Assembly: GCA_017607445.1 (NCBI GenBank) | Contig: JAEVHH010000002.1 | Coordinates: 5,610,001 to 5,674,000, forward strand | Direction of reading: 5' to 3' | Length of the DNA stretch: 64,000 nt | Origin: Histoplasma ohiense | Lineage: Eukaryota; Ascomycota; Eurotiomycetes; Onygenales; Ajellomycetaceae | Shown here: positions 12,681 through 23,538 of the stretch, in pieces | Numbering within the stretch: position 1 is the stretch's first letter | Layout of the letters: each line of letters opens with the position of its first letter | Notes under the pieces: generated by a model | Databases searched by the model: none | Seen by the model: the letters and a program-made list of their open reading frames with translations, nothing else | What the model was told of the DNA's origin: nothing | Translations under genes and position numbers: made by a program

Positions 12681-13155
12681 AAAGTGCGGCAAATTAATAT
12701 AAACCAGATGACTATTTTGAGCGAACTCATCCCTCCAGATGTTTCATAATGAGGAGTGGACCTACTAATGGGCAAATCATTGTATATATATATATATATA
12801 TATATATTCCGTCATATAAATAGGTATGGAGGTGAGATAATTGCCACACTGATCGCTACACGACATTGCCTTGAACAGCCATCCTAGTGTATTTCTTGCT
12901 GGATGTTGTGACAATTGAATCATGGAAGTAGTTGTTACAAAGTAGCAATATGGAAACATGTGACCTGAGGAGATTCCAGGTAAAATCCGAAGCTGTTATA
13001 CAGTGGAGTCATTCGCATCAAATATTATCTACATTATTTACTCCATTGCCAGCCTAAGCTTTGTGCCGTCCTAATGGGACTGGCTGTATATCTCGTAAAA
13101 ATCTGTCTCGAATTCCACCAACACAACAGAGAGTAGCGAATTTCTTTAACAAAGC
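12681..13155. other. Convergent intergenic region with TA microsatellite
   Basis: This is the 3' flank shared by the D-lactate dehydrogenase gene and the convergent kinase relic. A (TA)n run lies at 12782-12806. No gene is visible. Confidence 0.5.
12782..12806. repeat. (TA)n microsatellite
   Basis: About twelve uninterrupted TA units lie 100 nt downstream of the D-lactate dehydrogenase stop codon. Confidence 0.9.
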
Positions 13156-14883
13156 CTAAGCTCCTTTGCTCTTGCCCTTACCTTTGCCCAAGCCCTTCAG
13201 CACCCACTCATCGTACACTAGTTCTCCAGCCGTGGGCCTTTCCTCCGGTAGCCAACGAAGGATTTTGCGGAGAAAGTTCAAAAAGCCCTCCTTATCGTCA
13301 CCCTCAATGCCTACGGCGAGGCTCTCGAGTGTGACGTCCGGGATTGGAGCGAAATTTCTCCACGCCCCTGTTCATGCAGGTAATGGTGCATAAGAAGTCA
13401 GTCAATGGATGACAATTGCGTAGTTTTCGAAGGGTCAACTTCAACTGGCTTTTAAATGTAGATATAGCGTGTTTTTGGCACCAATTGATAAAACGTACCA
13501 TTTTCGTCCCAGGATATGCGGCATGCGTCACTCCTGTTCAGGAACTCCTTCGGAGGAGGGCCGGCCCATGGTGGCAATAATTTCTGCAAGACGAAGCGAC
13601 TCATCAACTGCACCTTCCGAGTCCCGCCCATCAAACAAATTGCGTTTAGAAACGAGGTCCCACACCTAGTAGGCGTGCACGAATTAGATCAGATTAATGG
13701 GTTTAAAACCAACCATCAGCCAGCCGACAGGAAGCTAACATGCAATCATCAGGCGATATAATCACTAGAACTGCGACATTCCAGATATCAACCTTGTCGT
13801 TCCACTCCATCCAGAGAATTGCCTCCGGTGCCCTATAAACATCAGGCATAATACTCTCCTCCTTTCGAGTCTTACTTACGAGCCTAGCTTCCCCAAAATC
13901 CGTTATGCTAGGGAGTGTTTCGGTTCCGGGAACGCGCCGACTCATATAGATGGTGTGGTCTTCCAGAACCTTTCTTGGTGCTGGCTCTTCCAGTTCAGTT
14001 TCTTCAAAATTTTTGAAAACACCGATATTGTCAATCTGAAGAAGCAAGTTTTTGCTTTGAAGGTCTTCCCATCCTCTTATTAATCCGCGTCGTTCGTCAA
14101 AGCCAGAGGAGAAGGGGAGGGACAGAGTTTCCGTTTCCATACCTGTATGAACACCTGCTACATGCAAGAAATCCAGACCAATTAAAAGTTGTCGCAGTAA
14201 AGGTTTTAGCAGGTCTGCTGTTAAGAGCCCGGAGCGCCGGAGATCGAGAATCTGTGATAAACTTAATCCCAGAGGCTCCTGGACAAGGCATGTATGAGTG
14301 GTACCGCGGGGAGCAGTGATTTCGAAAGAATCATATAGTTTCCGATACAAAGTTTGACCAACATGATCGATTTTCGAGGCAACAGACTCAAGCTGCTTGT
14401 AAATTGCAATTTCATCATTTCGCTTTGACGAAGCGAGCCTCTCTGATGGAAGCGTCACAGAAAACCCAGGCCAGTCAATTGAATAAGCAGATTTAATGTT
14501 GCAGAAGGAGAAACGCACAGCAGATCACGGCCTTGCCAAACAGTTGAAGTGACTCCATAGCCCAGTTTCCCTACAATCTGATACCTGTCCAGGAGCACCT
14601 GGCCGATGTGAGCTGCATAATAGTTTGCTGAGCTGTAGTTTGGCAGCGTCTCCTCTTCAATTGGCTCGGAAGCGTCAACTATATCAAATCCTGTGTCTGG
14701 GAATTTGAGGGAAGAAGACAAGTCAGAGATCATCGTTGAGTAGGAGTGGTTGGCACGAGGTGTTTGTACTGTACGTGCACAAATCGGGCACGTCGGGTGT
14801 GAAGAAAGCTTGCGCTCCCTAGGGGAATCAGACGTAGGCAGACTTGAGGTGAGAGCAAAATTGAAGCTCGCACCATCATGCAT
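13156..14883 (-). pseudogene. SRPK-like protein kinase, frameshifted
   Basis: This is a fungal SRPK/CMGC-like Ser/Thr kinase. In order it shows a glycine loop (VGKLGYGVTSTVW), a catalytic loop HTDLQSKNL with Asp and Asn present, ITDFGEARLV (DFG), PDVYRAPEAIL (activation segment) and VDIWNVAVLVWDL. Introns are 14142-14065, 13765-13666 and 13498-13368. The exon 13665-13499 reads LAEIIATMG and then must change frame at GGCCGGCCC (about 13555-13566) to reach the conserved PPPKEFL...WDENG; in the original frame it stops soon after. A second frame change is suspected near 14507-14515, between the glycine loop and the segment with the likely ATP-binding Lys (NIKSAYSI). The C-terminus (FLRKILRWLPEERPTAGEL) is otherwise intact, so inactivation is recent, or one or two sequence errors exist. 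The substrate is unknown. Confidence 0.75.
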
Positions 14884-17023
14884 TTAGAGTCTTGTGCTTG
14901 ACGTATTGTTATGAGGTTGGCGCTCGTGTTCATGTATATTGGCCGGGGGCTCAGGACGATATTTGAATCTAAGGTGGCGCCCGTTGAGGCTTGGCTCACT
15001 CACTCCCCTACAAGCATTTCCATTCCAATGACAATTCGAGACACTGTACGGAGTATAACAGTGCAATTCACTCCTATGATTGTCCTTCAGTTGCCAACAT
15101 ACGAAAACAGATATATATATAAGCTTTAATTTTCGGCTAAGCCCTTCATTACTCTCAACCATGAACGGACTCCAGACACGCTCGCCACGCGCCAGCCTAC
15201 AAATTGGGACTACCAAATCAACTTAATCACTAATATCACCTGTTGAAAATTTAACCCTGAGAAACTGATGTCGCTATCTAAAGTTGAGCAGGAAGCACCC
15301 CATCTAACGGCGCCCAGTTAGTAAAAAATTCCTGTGCGGCTTCCCAACCCCATTCGCAAGCTCCGCTTGTTGATGGGGTGATACGCAATGGAAAGATGGA
15401 GATACGGAACGGAAATAGATGATCATATTTCCGTTGTCTTTCACCTGTGGTCTATCAGGGCAAATATTTTTCTACACATCTATACTTTCACGGAGGCAGC
15501 AAAACCAATGGGTGAGGGACCTGAGCTTCAATGCGTGATGCCAACAATATCTCTTTGACCCCGTGGAAATAGCCACCGAGTTGCAGGCTTTTCTGGCGAA
15601 CTAGGGGCGAATTATGGTTTCCGATAAATTTGTCCTTTCGTTAGATCCTATTTTTGTTATGGAGGAGAAGACGAAACACGCCCACCAGGATTGGATGACA
15701 GGAAATCGAACCCTCCTGCGGCTCCTCTCCCTTTAATTCCTAGCCAGCTCATGAAAGCTCTCGGCGTTTACCTGGTTCAAGCAGCCCTATTCATTGGATC
15801 CTCATCAATACGCTAGGATGGTGACTGGCCGATAAAATTCAAATTTGGTGACGTTGTCAATCTCCCTGTCATCCTGGGGGCCGGGAAGATGTGCTGAAAC
15901 TTGAGGAGAGAAATCAACCGCTTACAGAAAGTCATACTTCACTCCCGATCACCCACTGCAAAAACCCTCTTGATTCACATCATTTATATTTTTACATACC
16001 GTCATCTTCAAGAGTATTACCGAAGATACACATCGGCCAATATTCTCTTCAAATTTGGATTTCCACAGGGTACCTTGAACGCAGCATCCTACTCACAATG
16101 GCGCACCCCTTGAGAAGAGGGTTTCGTAGCACTGCTAGAATGGTGATTGAGAAGGTTGGATCCACGTCACAAAACGAGCCTCTGCCCAGGCGTTTCGCTC
16201 CCTAGATTACTGCCGAGCAGTCTCTTTAGACCAACTTTTGGCGACAACGGCTCTTCTGATGTTGGAGGTTGTGGCCAGGATGTGGAACCCTTCCCAGAAG
16301 AACGTAGCCGTCTCATCTAGATAGAGACCGGGTTTATCAGGCAGGTGGTCGTAGAGAGCCCCAATCATCCATGGTTACGGTCCGTCTTCGGCCTATTCGA
16401 GTTCGGGTGCGTGGGCACTTCCGAATTGCCGCAAGTGTCGAATATTTATGATTGTAACCTTGCTGCATTCAGTTTCTTCGGCCATTTGAGATGTGCTTAG
16501 TGACTGGGCAGGAGAGAAGAGAGGCACAAGAAGGATCGACCGTCATACCTTATCGAAAAGGTGGTGCGTGCACGAGTAAATAGAGTTTGTTGGTGATTAC
16601 TAGTGGACGGCTAGCCAGATCACGTGCACCCACTCTATTTAGTTAGAAGCTCGTTACGTATCCGTAGATTAATACTCCGTACACAAACAATGTTATGTGT
16701 TAGGCCACTGGGGCAAAAGAGCTCTCTCACACCAGCGCCATGCTGGTAGTAGAGGGGACGAACCAATCCAAACCCCCCAACATTATGTTCTCCTAGAGAG
16801 TTTGATATCATGTGATCGTGGTGAAGTCTTCAAGGTTCCAAGGTTGCCATTAGTTAATCCTGATTCGGTTAGCCCTTAGGGCTGCGATTACACTAAACCA
16901 AAACACAATTCTAAGCGAATTTCACAGTCGTCAAAAAAAGTTCTCCAGTCCACACTTTGGCTGCCAACGTCCACTGTACGGCAACAACGACAATTCGAGA
17001 TATCAAGTCGATAATCAATCATC
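14884..17023. other. Intergenic region, no supported gene
   Basis: A short frame at 16099-16205 opens with MAHPLRRGFRSTARM, which resembles a mitochondrial presequence. It stops after 35 residues and no continuation is evident. Two copies of the TACGGAGTA motif lie here (15047 and 16673, see findings). The right end is the promoter and 5' UTR of the ribosomal protein S4 gene. Confidence 0.4.
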
Positions 17024-18180
17024 ATGGGCCGTGGACCGTATGTTGCTCCCTAATTTACCAATTTGCTGATACACTGGTCGAGGCTAATGAGTTTTGCGAT
17101 TTAAAGAAAGAAGCATCAGAAGCGCCTGAGTGCGCCTTCGCACTGGCTCTTGGACAAACTGTCCGGTTCTTATGCTCCTCGCCCATCTCCTGGTCCTCAC
17201 AAGCTGAGAGATTGCTTGCCTCTCATCGTTTTTATTCGCAACCGGTGAGTCAGCAATCCCAAATTGTAAGGCGCGGTAGCGGGATCTAGAAAATGCTGAC
17301 AATTGATGGTGGATGACAGTCTGAAGTATGCCCTCAACGCGCGAGAGACCAACGCCATCCTCATGCAGCGTCTCGTCAAGGTTGACGGAAAAGTCCGCAC
17401 TGACTCCACCTACCCCACCGGCTTCATGGACGTAATTACCATCGACAAGACTGGCGAGAACTTCCGCCTCGTCTATGACACCAAGGGCCGTTTCACCGTC
17501 CACCGCATCCAAGCCGAGGAGGCCGAATACAAACTGGGAAAAGTCAAGCGTGTTCAGCTCGGCAAGGGCGGAATCCCATTCTTGGTTACGCACGATGCTA
17601 GAACGTGAGTTCTTCCGCATCATTCAGTCGTTGGACCAAGCTTTGGTTGATATCAGTGGAAACACGATATCATGATATCCTGGCTTTAATTTTACTCTAT
17701 TTTTTGTGAGGAACATGGGAAATTATCCCGAATTGCTGACATTTCCCTTGTTGGTTATTTAGGATCCGATACCCTGACCCTGCTATCAAGGTCAACGATA
17801 CTGTGAAGATTGATCTGGCCACCGGCAAGATCACTGATTTCATCAAGTTCGACACTGGTGCCATCGCCATGGCTACCGGTGGTCGTAACATGGGACGTGT
17901 GGGTGTCATTACCCATCGTGAGCGCCACGATGGTGGTTTCAATATCGTCCACATCAAGGATGCCATTGACAACTCCTTTGCCACCCGTGAGAGCAACGTC
18001 TTCATCATTGGACAGGACAAGCCATGGATCAGCCTGCCTAAGGGCAAAGGTGTCAAGGTACGTCTCCAATTCCCACCTATCCCTTCGAAATCTCAAAATA
18101 TGTATGCTGACTGTATTATGCAGCTCTCTATTGCTGAAGAGCGTGACCGCCGCCGTGCCATGGCCCTTGCTGGTCACTAA
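17024..18180 (+). CDS. RPS4: 40S ribosomal protein S4 (eS4)
   Basis: This structural protein of the small ribosomal subunit binds rRNA. There are five exons: 17024-17037 (14 nt), 17107-17244, 17320-17604, 17763-18057 and 18124-18180. They give 262 residues, the normal length for the family. The product starts MGRGPKKHQKRLSAPSHW and continues with DKLSGSYAPRPSPGPHK (S4 N-terminal part) and RNRLKYALNARET (S4 RNA-binding domain). The central domain and KOW-type region follow (GRNMGRVGVITHRERH), and it ends LSIAEERDRRRAMALAGH. The very short first exon that ends inside codon 5 is typical of intron-rich ribosomal protein genes. All splice sites are GT-AG. No defect is seen. Confidence 0.98.
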
Positions 18181-18221
18181 ATATGTAGTGATATATGAAA
18201 AAAGTATAATATATGCTCATG

Positions 18222-18227
18222 AATAAA
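18222..18227 (+). terminator. Polyadenylation signal AATAAA after RPS4
   Basis: A canonical AATAAA hexamer lies about 40 nt after the S4 stop codon in an AT-rich context. It is the most likely 3'-end signal of this highly expressed gene. Confidence 0.4.
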
Positions 18228-21200
18228 CAATTTCCCTGAGGAGAATGGCGTCTTGTAATGGTTTGAATTGCTGATACCTCTTATTTTGAATCCTGCGGTT
18301 CCCCCGGCTTTTCCATACTATACTATCCAGGGTGAAAGATTCCGTGGAAGTTAATGCGTGAGCACAATCCACCTTTTGCATCTGACATGATTCTTGTAAT
18401 TTCCCTAAAGCCCTCTGCAAACGTAGCTCAATTCCATAAAACAAAAGGAATACGTCACGACACAAGATTTGCCGAATTTCCCGGAGGTCCGGAATTTTCT
18501 TTCTGTTGAGACAATTAATTACAGGGGTCATTTCGAGAAAATTCCCAATATCATATTTTTCATGAAATCATGTTGCCTCGCTAGCCCCAGCATGCATACA
18601 CGGAGACCGAGACCTTGACGCTCCAGTCATATATTCAGCCAACTCGGAACAGCAAAGAGAAACTAGAAACCCACATAAAGGCCCGCTGGCGATTCCCATC
18701 ATTTATCATTTTCTGTTACTTTTTATCTCAGTTATGTTTTCGTAAATCTTTAGTTCCAACCCATTGTACACAGACTATATAGATGGCGGACTATAGTGAC
18801 AAAATGTCTCATGGCTTGTATTTTTCACACATGTTTCAATTTTTCATGCATATTCCGTAGCTACACCAATTATATTACAGTTTTATACTAGAAGCAACCT
18901 CCCCCTAGAACCCTCCATATGAGGGTGGGCAAACGCGTCTCTAAATCCCAGGGGCAAATGAACTGTTAATTCCACATTTTCTAAACCGAATGCCCACGCC
19001 CTCAGAGCCCCATAATAGAGGGTGCAGTGCATAAGGGCGGTAAATGGCGCGAATCTGAAGTTTGAATGAGAGAATATACAGTGGATGGACAAGCAGTCAA
19101 CTAGCTAGCTACCAATCACTACTTGAATTGAGGGCTGGAAGATATCAATCGGATATCAAGCAGGTAGGCACCTAGCTATTTTATCACGAGGAGAAAGCAT
19201 TGTTGATTATCAGAAGAGGGTCGATGGTCTAAACAGGGTCAAACGTGAGATCCTTAGAACAGTGGTCATGAAAGAAGAGACTAGGATACTCATAAAAATC
19301 TGAGGATTGCTGTCAAGGTTTTCTCTTGTGATACAGTTGATAATCAAATCACTGAATGACCAAATGACTGAGAGTGCCACATATCCTTAACCCTTGAGTA
19401 CAGGTTCAACATCTCACTAACTATTGACACATGCCCGATCAGATAACTAGTTAACTAATCAAATATTATTAATCTTAAAAATCAAATTTTATTGAAATAC
19501 AAGAAAAATAGTTACAAGCTATGAGACATTTCTACACTAACTCGGTATCCATCACGCAGAACTAAACATTCCCTGAGAATGTCAACAATTCGTATTGTCC
19601 ATGCTTCGGCCGTCCTTGTGCCGTGTATGGGGAGAAAATTTTCGAAAACGGAATTGAATTATATATCTACTTTCCAAGTCTAGTATATACGTACAGCATA
19701 TCGTTTGATTTTTTCAATCCCCACACATAACTCACCGTCATTTCCAGCATGGAGGGTTATGCAAAACCCAGCAAACAACAACAATAATAAAGAAGCAGAA
19801 TAAATGACATGCTCTATTAGTGAGAATGCCCAATTTCGGCCGCACTTCAACATTTGCCCATTCCCATTCATTGCATCCCGACCGAGCGGACGAACCGTAC
19901 ACAGTATTTATGCACTGCAGGACACATAGCATATTATGGATGTTTCATTGCAGGGTATGCGCACGTACCCAAGTCAAAGCAGCTTTATATTCGCAAGCTA
20001 TGCATGAGTTTCGCCTCTGCAGGGAAGGGGAGCTGGCGAGTGACTTCGGCGTTCTTTTTGGTGTCAATTCCTACAATCGAGGAGCGTTGTGCGGCGCGCG
20101 AGAAGTAGCAGCGCATATGTGCGTGGTAAGTTACTGTAGTTAGTTAGTTACCTTTCGAAAACAGCCTATCAGGAGACCGCCAGCTTCGGGATCAACCAAC
20201 GAGCGTTAAGTGTTGGGGAAATTCCAACAAATGCAGCAGTAAGGGATTTTGGCAGGCGAAAACGATCGCACCCGGGTCGAACAGATCGACGGGGCGACAT
20301 ATCAGGTTGATTGCAAATTGTCCCGCCAAGGTTAGTGAGTGGCCAAGGGGCAGACATTCTCCAGTGCTTCTAATAAACTGCTCAGCTAACAGATTTTTGC
20401 CCCTTTTTCTTTGGCCTAGGTACGGCTACATCGCCGAATTTCTGAACTAAAGTCGCGACTGATATTTCCTTGGGAGTTCGACATCGTCACTTCTTACGAA
20501 AAAAATTTTATACCTAGCAGTTTTACACCTATGTATTCAGTGGTTTATATACTTTATTTTGCGCGCACTATGTAAGGAGCATACATGGAAATAAATAATT
20601 CCATCAAGGGGTCATTATTAGTAGCACACAGAGGTCGATTGCGGGGAGATAAATCACGACCCCGCGAAACCGGAATATGCTAGGCAAGAATTAAACGTCG
20701 GGAAAGAAATAATGAAGGGTTTCGCAAAGACAAAGAACGAAACCGGCTTAAAAAGCTTGACGGATTTGGAATGTTATCCGATCACTCTAAACTGACCGCG
20801 GTTGATTGTATATCCCTCTTGTTGTTGCACGCCCCTCAATGCTGCGCGGATATTTGCTCACCAGCATAGGATTCTCCTCTTAACCTCCATCCTGATTTTG
20901 GTCAATGAAACCTCGCATAATAAATGAATGGGTGTGCGTATTTGAGCAAGAACAGGTATTGGTCCATAGCTAAGAAGCTAGAAAACCGGAGAAATAATCA
21001 AAATTCCTTTCCAGATGCGAGACGAAAACTCGACTTTAGCTCTCAGCGCTTGGGACCAATCGTCAGTTCAGGTGGGGAGCACGGCCGACATATCCCCGCA
21101 GGGGGAGCGGGAGGGTGAGTGTTATATGGATGTTATTGGCACACACCCTCACCGGTTCATGCGTAGGCTTTATGCCTCAGGTGGCACGAAGAACTGTAGC

Positions 21201-21879
21201 TTGATGGGACATGTGGCAAATAAGACGGAGAGAGAGATATTAATGGCCATTATATCATAGTGGCTGCAGGGTAGGCTACCACTCATCTTCTCCCAATGCC
21301 GAGGCATACCCCCTCTAGATATCATTAGACATTTCCCGCCTATGGGTCAAACCAATTGAACCGGTTCCCCTATCAGTGGTCTAGACTTGGCTCGTCCCCC
21401 ATTTGATGTGCGGCTAATAGTAAGTAGATATTCTGTGTCTGGTCCGGAGACTCATATAACCCGTGTATGCATTTCGCTGGAAAGTATTGGGTCGAGATTG
21501 GGTAGTGGTGGAAGGTGAAACGCACATGCAATAACATATTTGGCCCATACCTTCAAAGGAGAATGGATAGATGAATGCAGGGATCATTTATCGCGCATTG
21601 TTCATAGCCATTTCAAGCGCATAGAACTGAAGAAAGGGTACTCCACGAAAAAAAAAAAAAAAACTTGGATACAAAAAACAAATTATTACGTGAAATCCCT
21701 CTTTTCTTCTGCTTTTCCTTGTCTGCTATATAGCCTCCGTCACTCCTAATCCTTCGACTAGGCAACAAGAAACCGATGGCTGCCACATGAAGAGCTTGAT
21801 AGTGATTGATGGGTGCTCAAATCCAGGGGCATAACAGAACAATACAGTATCTTATAATCATAGCTGCTGTTGTCCTTCA
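18228..21879. other. Long gene-poor intergenic region
   Basis: Several 60-110 residue open frames on both strands have neither domains nor plausible splicing. The part at about 19430-19510 is notably AT-rich. A run of 13 A lies near 21650-21662. No tRNA-like or repeat structure stands out. Confidence 0.4.
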
Positions 21880-23538
21880 TCACGAGAGATCAGGAAGAGG
21901 AAATAAGCCCGCAAGCCCACGCTCTCCGTGTGACTGATATTCTATAACATAGGGGCGGAGAAACGGTAACCCAGGCCTGCTTTGTACTAGCTTTCGGTAT
22001 GATCCGTAGTTGTTAGCAGAGTCGACGAGGTCAAAGAAATTTAACGGGAATCCTGCAGAGCTGTGTAACGTAGCGCTAGGGGTTGGAAAAGGATGGTTGA
22101 ATGAAAAAATTAGTGGGTTGGCTTTTTGAAGACCATGGAGCATTGCTGTTGCTGAATAATAATTCCTTCGGTGGTATAGATCCTTTTCGAACCAATGTGT
22201 CAACTTCTGTTATTGTATAGCCAAATTCATAAGGTAAAAACTTACCTGAACACAATTTCTTAAAAAGTCAACTAAGTTCGGATAAGCGAGGCAACACTCC
22301 TCGGTTACCGTACATAGATTATCCCAGCCCGCTATCAACTGACGGAATTTGGAGTCTTCAGTAACGAAGCTTTGTAACGATAGACCAGTAAATTCCCGAT
22401 CATCCGAGTGTGTGAGACATCTCGCCAGGGCTCGTGGAGAAGAGGCCTCGAAGATCTCGTCAAGGAGAGGAGATTCAGCCTCAAAGTGACTATCCCAGTT
22501 CAAATCTGATCCTTGATGGTACATGTGATTGAAGCGGATTTCCAATACCACCAGCTTCTTCAACATCCGTATGAGGCCATTTTGCTGCGTCGTAAACAAG
22601 TTTTGTATCGGGATGGTGAGGAATCGCATGAGCCTGTGTGTCGACAATGGAGTATCGTCAGAATCCACAATTCCTTTGACTTTAAGACTGCATAAAACCG
22701 CCTGGTGAGCAAAAGGACTGCGCGAGCGGAGATGCTAAAGAACACTTTAGTGTCAGAAATACCAAGTGGCTGGAAACCGATTACAGACCTTCTCCACCTC
22801 GACGTACTTATGCGATCGATCAGGAAACTCATTGAAATGATCCACAAGGTAGCTAGAAAGTTTAGAATGTTGAACCAGGAACCATTCTACCGATGGAGTA
22901 GGGTATCCAAGGGAGTAATGGACCCAGTCTTCGAACCGAACAGCCTTAAACTGCAAGTAGCTCTCTTCGTTGACTTCTCTAGCAACTGCTTCATAATCAA
23001 GGTCGTTGGGATGCCGAGTAGGAAACCAGGTCCAAGGTCTGGCCTCGTTATCTTTAGAACGACATAGACTGAGGAGCTTCTCCACTCTATCGTAATGCGT
23101 AAGCTCGGTAACTATTGTGCCATCATCGGGGGGTAACAGTGAGCTGAGAAATTTAGTCACAGTGTTCGAATCTCGACTCCGAAGTATAGACCTAGGGAGG
23201 TTATCGTCATGATACAAACGGAACTGTACAAGTCGTTTAATGGCTTCAACCGTGAATGCTCGCAGGATGAAGCTAGCTTCATCCTCCCACCATCGCCATT
23301 GTACATCAAAACGTGGCGGCTTCAGATCAACGTTGAAAGAAGGCTGAGATATCGGCAAAGGCCTAGAAATAATGCTACCAGGTCTTTCGTGTGTTGTAAG
23401 GGGAGTTTCCGTATATCCCACCGCTTCCATGGCATGGGCGGGGTAGAGCTGAACGGGGTCGTCTTCGACCGTCGCGTGAAAGAGTTGAGGTGTTTGCCAA
23501 AGGAACGGCATGCCATTGCCATTTGGGAACTGAGACAT
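21880..23538 (-). CDS. RasGEF-like protein, possibly disrupted
   Basis: This appears to be a divergent fungal guanine-nucleotide exchange factor-like protein. The C-terminal half has the RasGEF layout: SPRALARCLTHSDDREF, then FRQLIAGWDNL, then RRNYYSATAMLHGLQ, and finally NNYGSYRKL followed by PGLPFLRPYV, the usual RasGEF end. The N-terminal exon (23538 to about 22826) starts MSQFPNGNGMPFLW and ends KYVEVEK before a gtctgt donor. The second coding block (about 22690-22246) and the third (22203-21880) are joined by a clear 42-nt intron (gtaagt...acagaag). Between 22825 and 22690 no choice of GT-AG sites joins the frames without a stop. Either a small exon was missed or there is a frameshift. 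The catalytic competence and target GTPase are unknown. Confidence 0.6.

Noticed and set aside
16099..16205. Short frame with a mitochondrial-presequence-like start
   Set aside because: It stops after 35 residues and no spliced continuation gives a recognisable protein.
19201..19411. Possible solo LTR bounded by TGTTGA and TCAACA
   Set aside because: The ends are inverted and the size fits, but there is no target-site duplication, no second copy and no LTR-type internal features.
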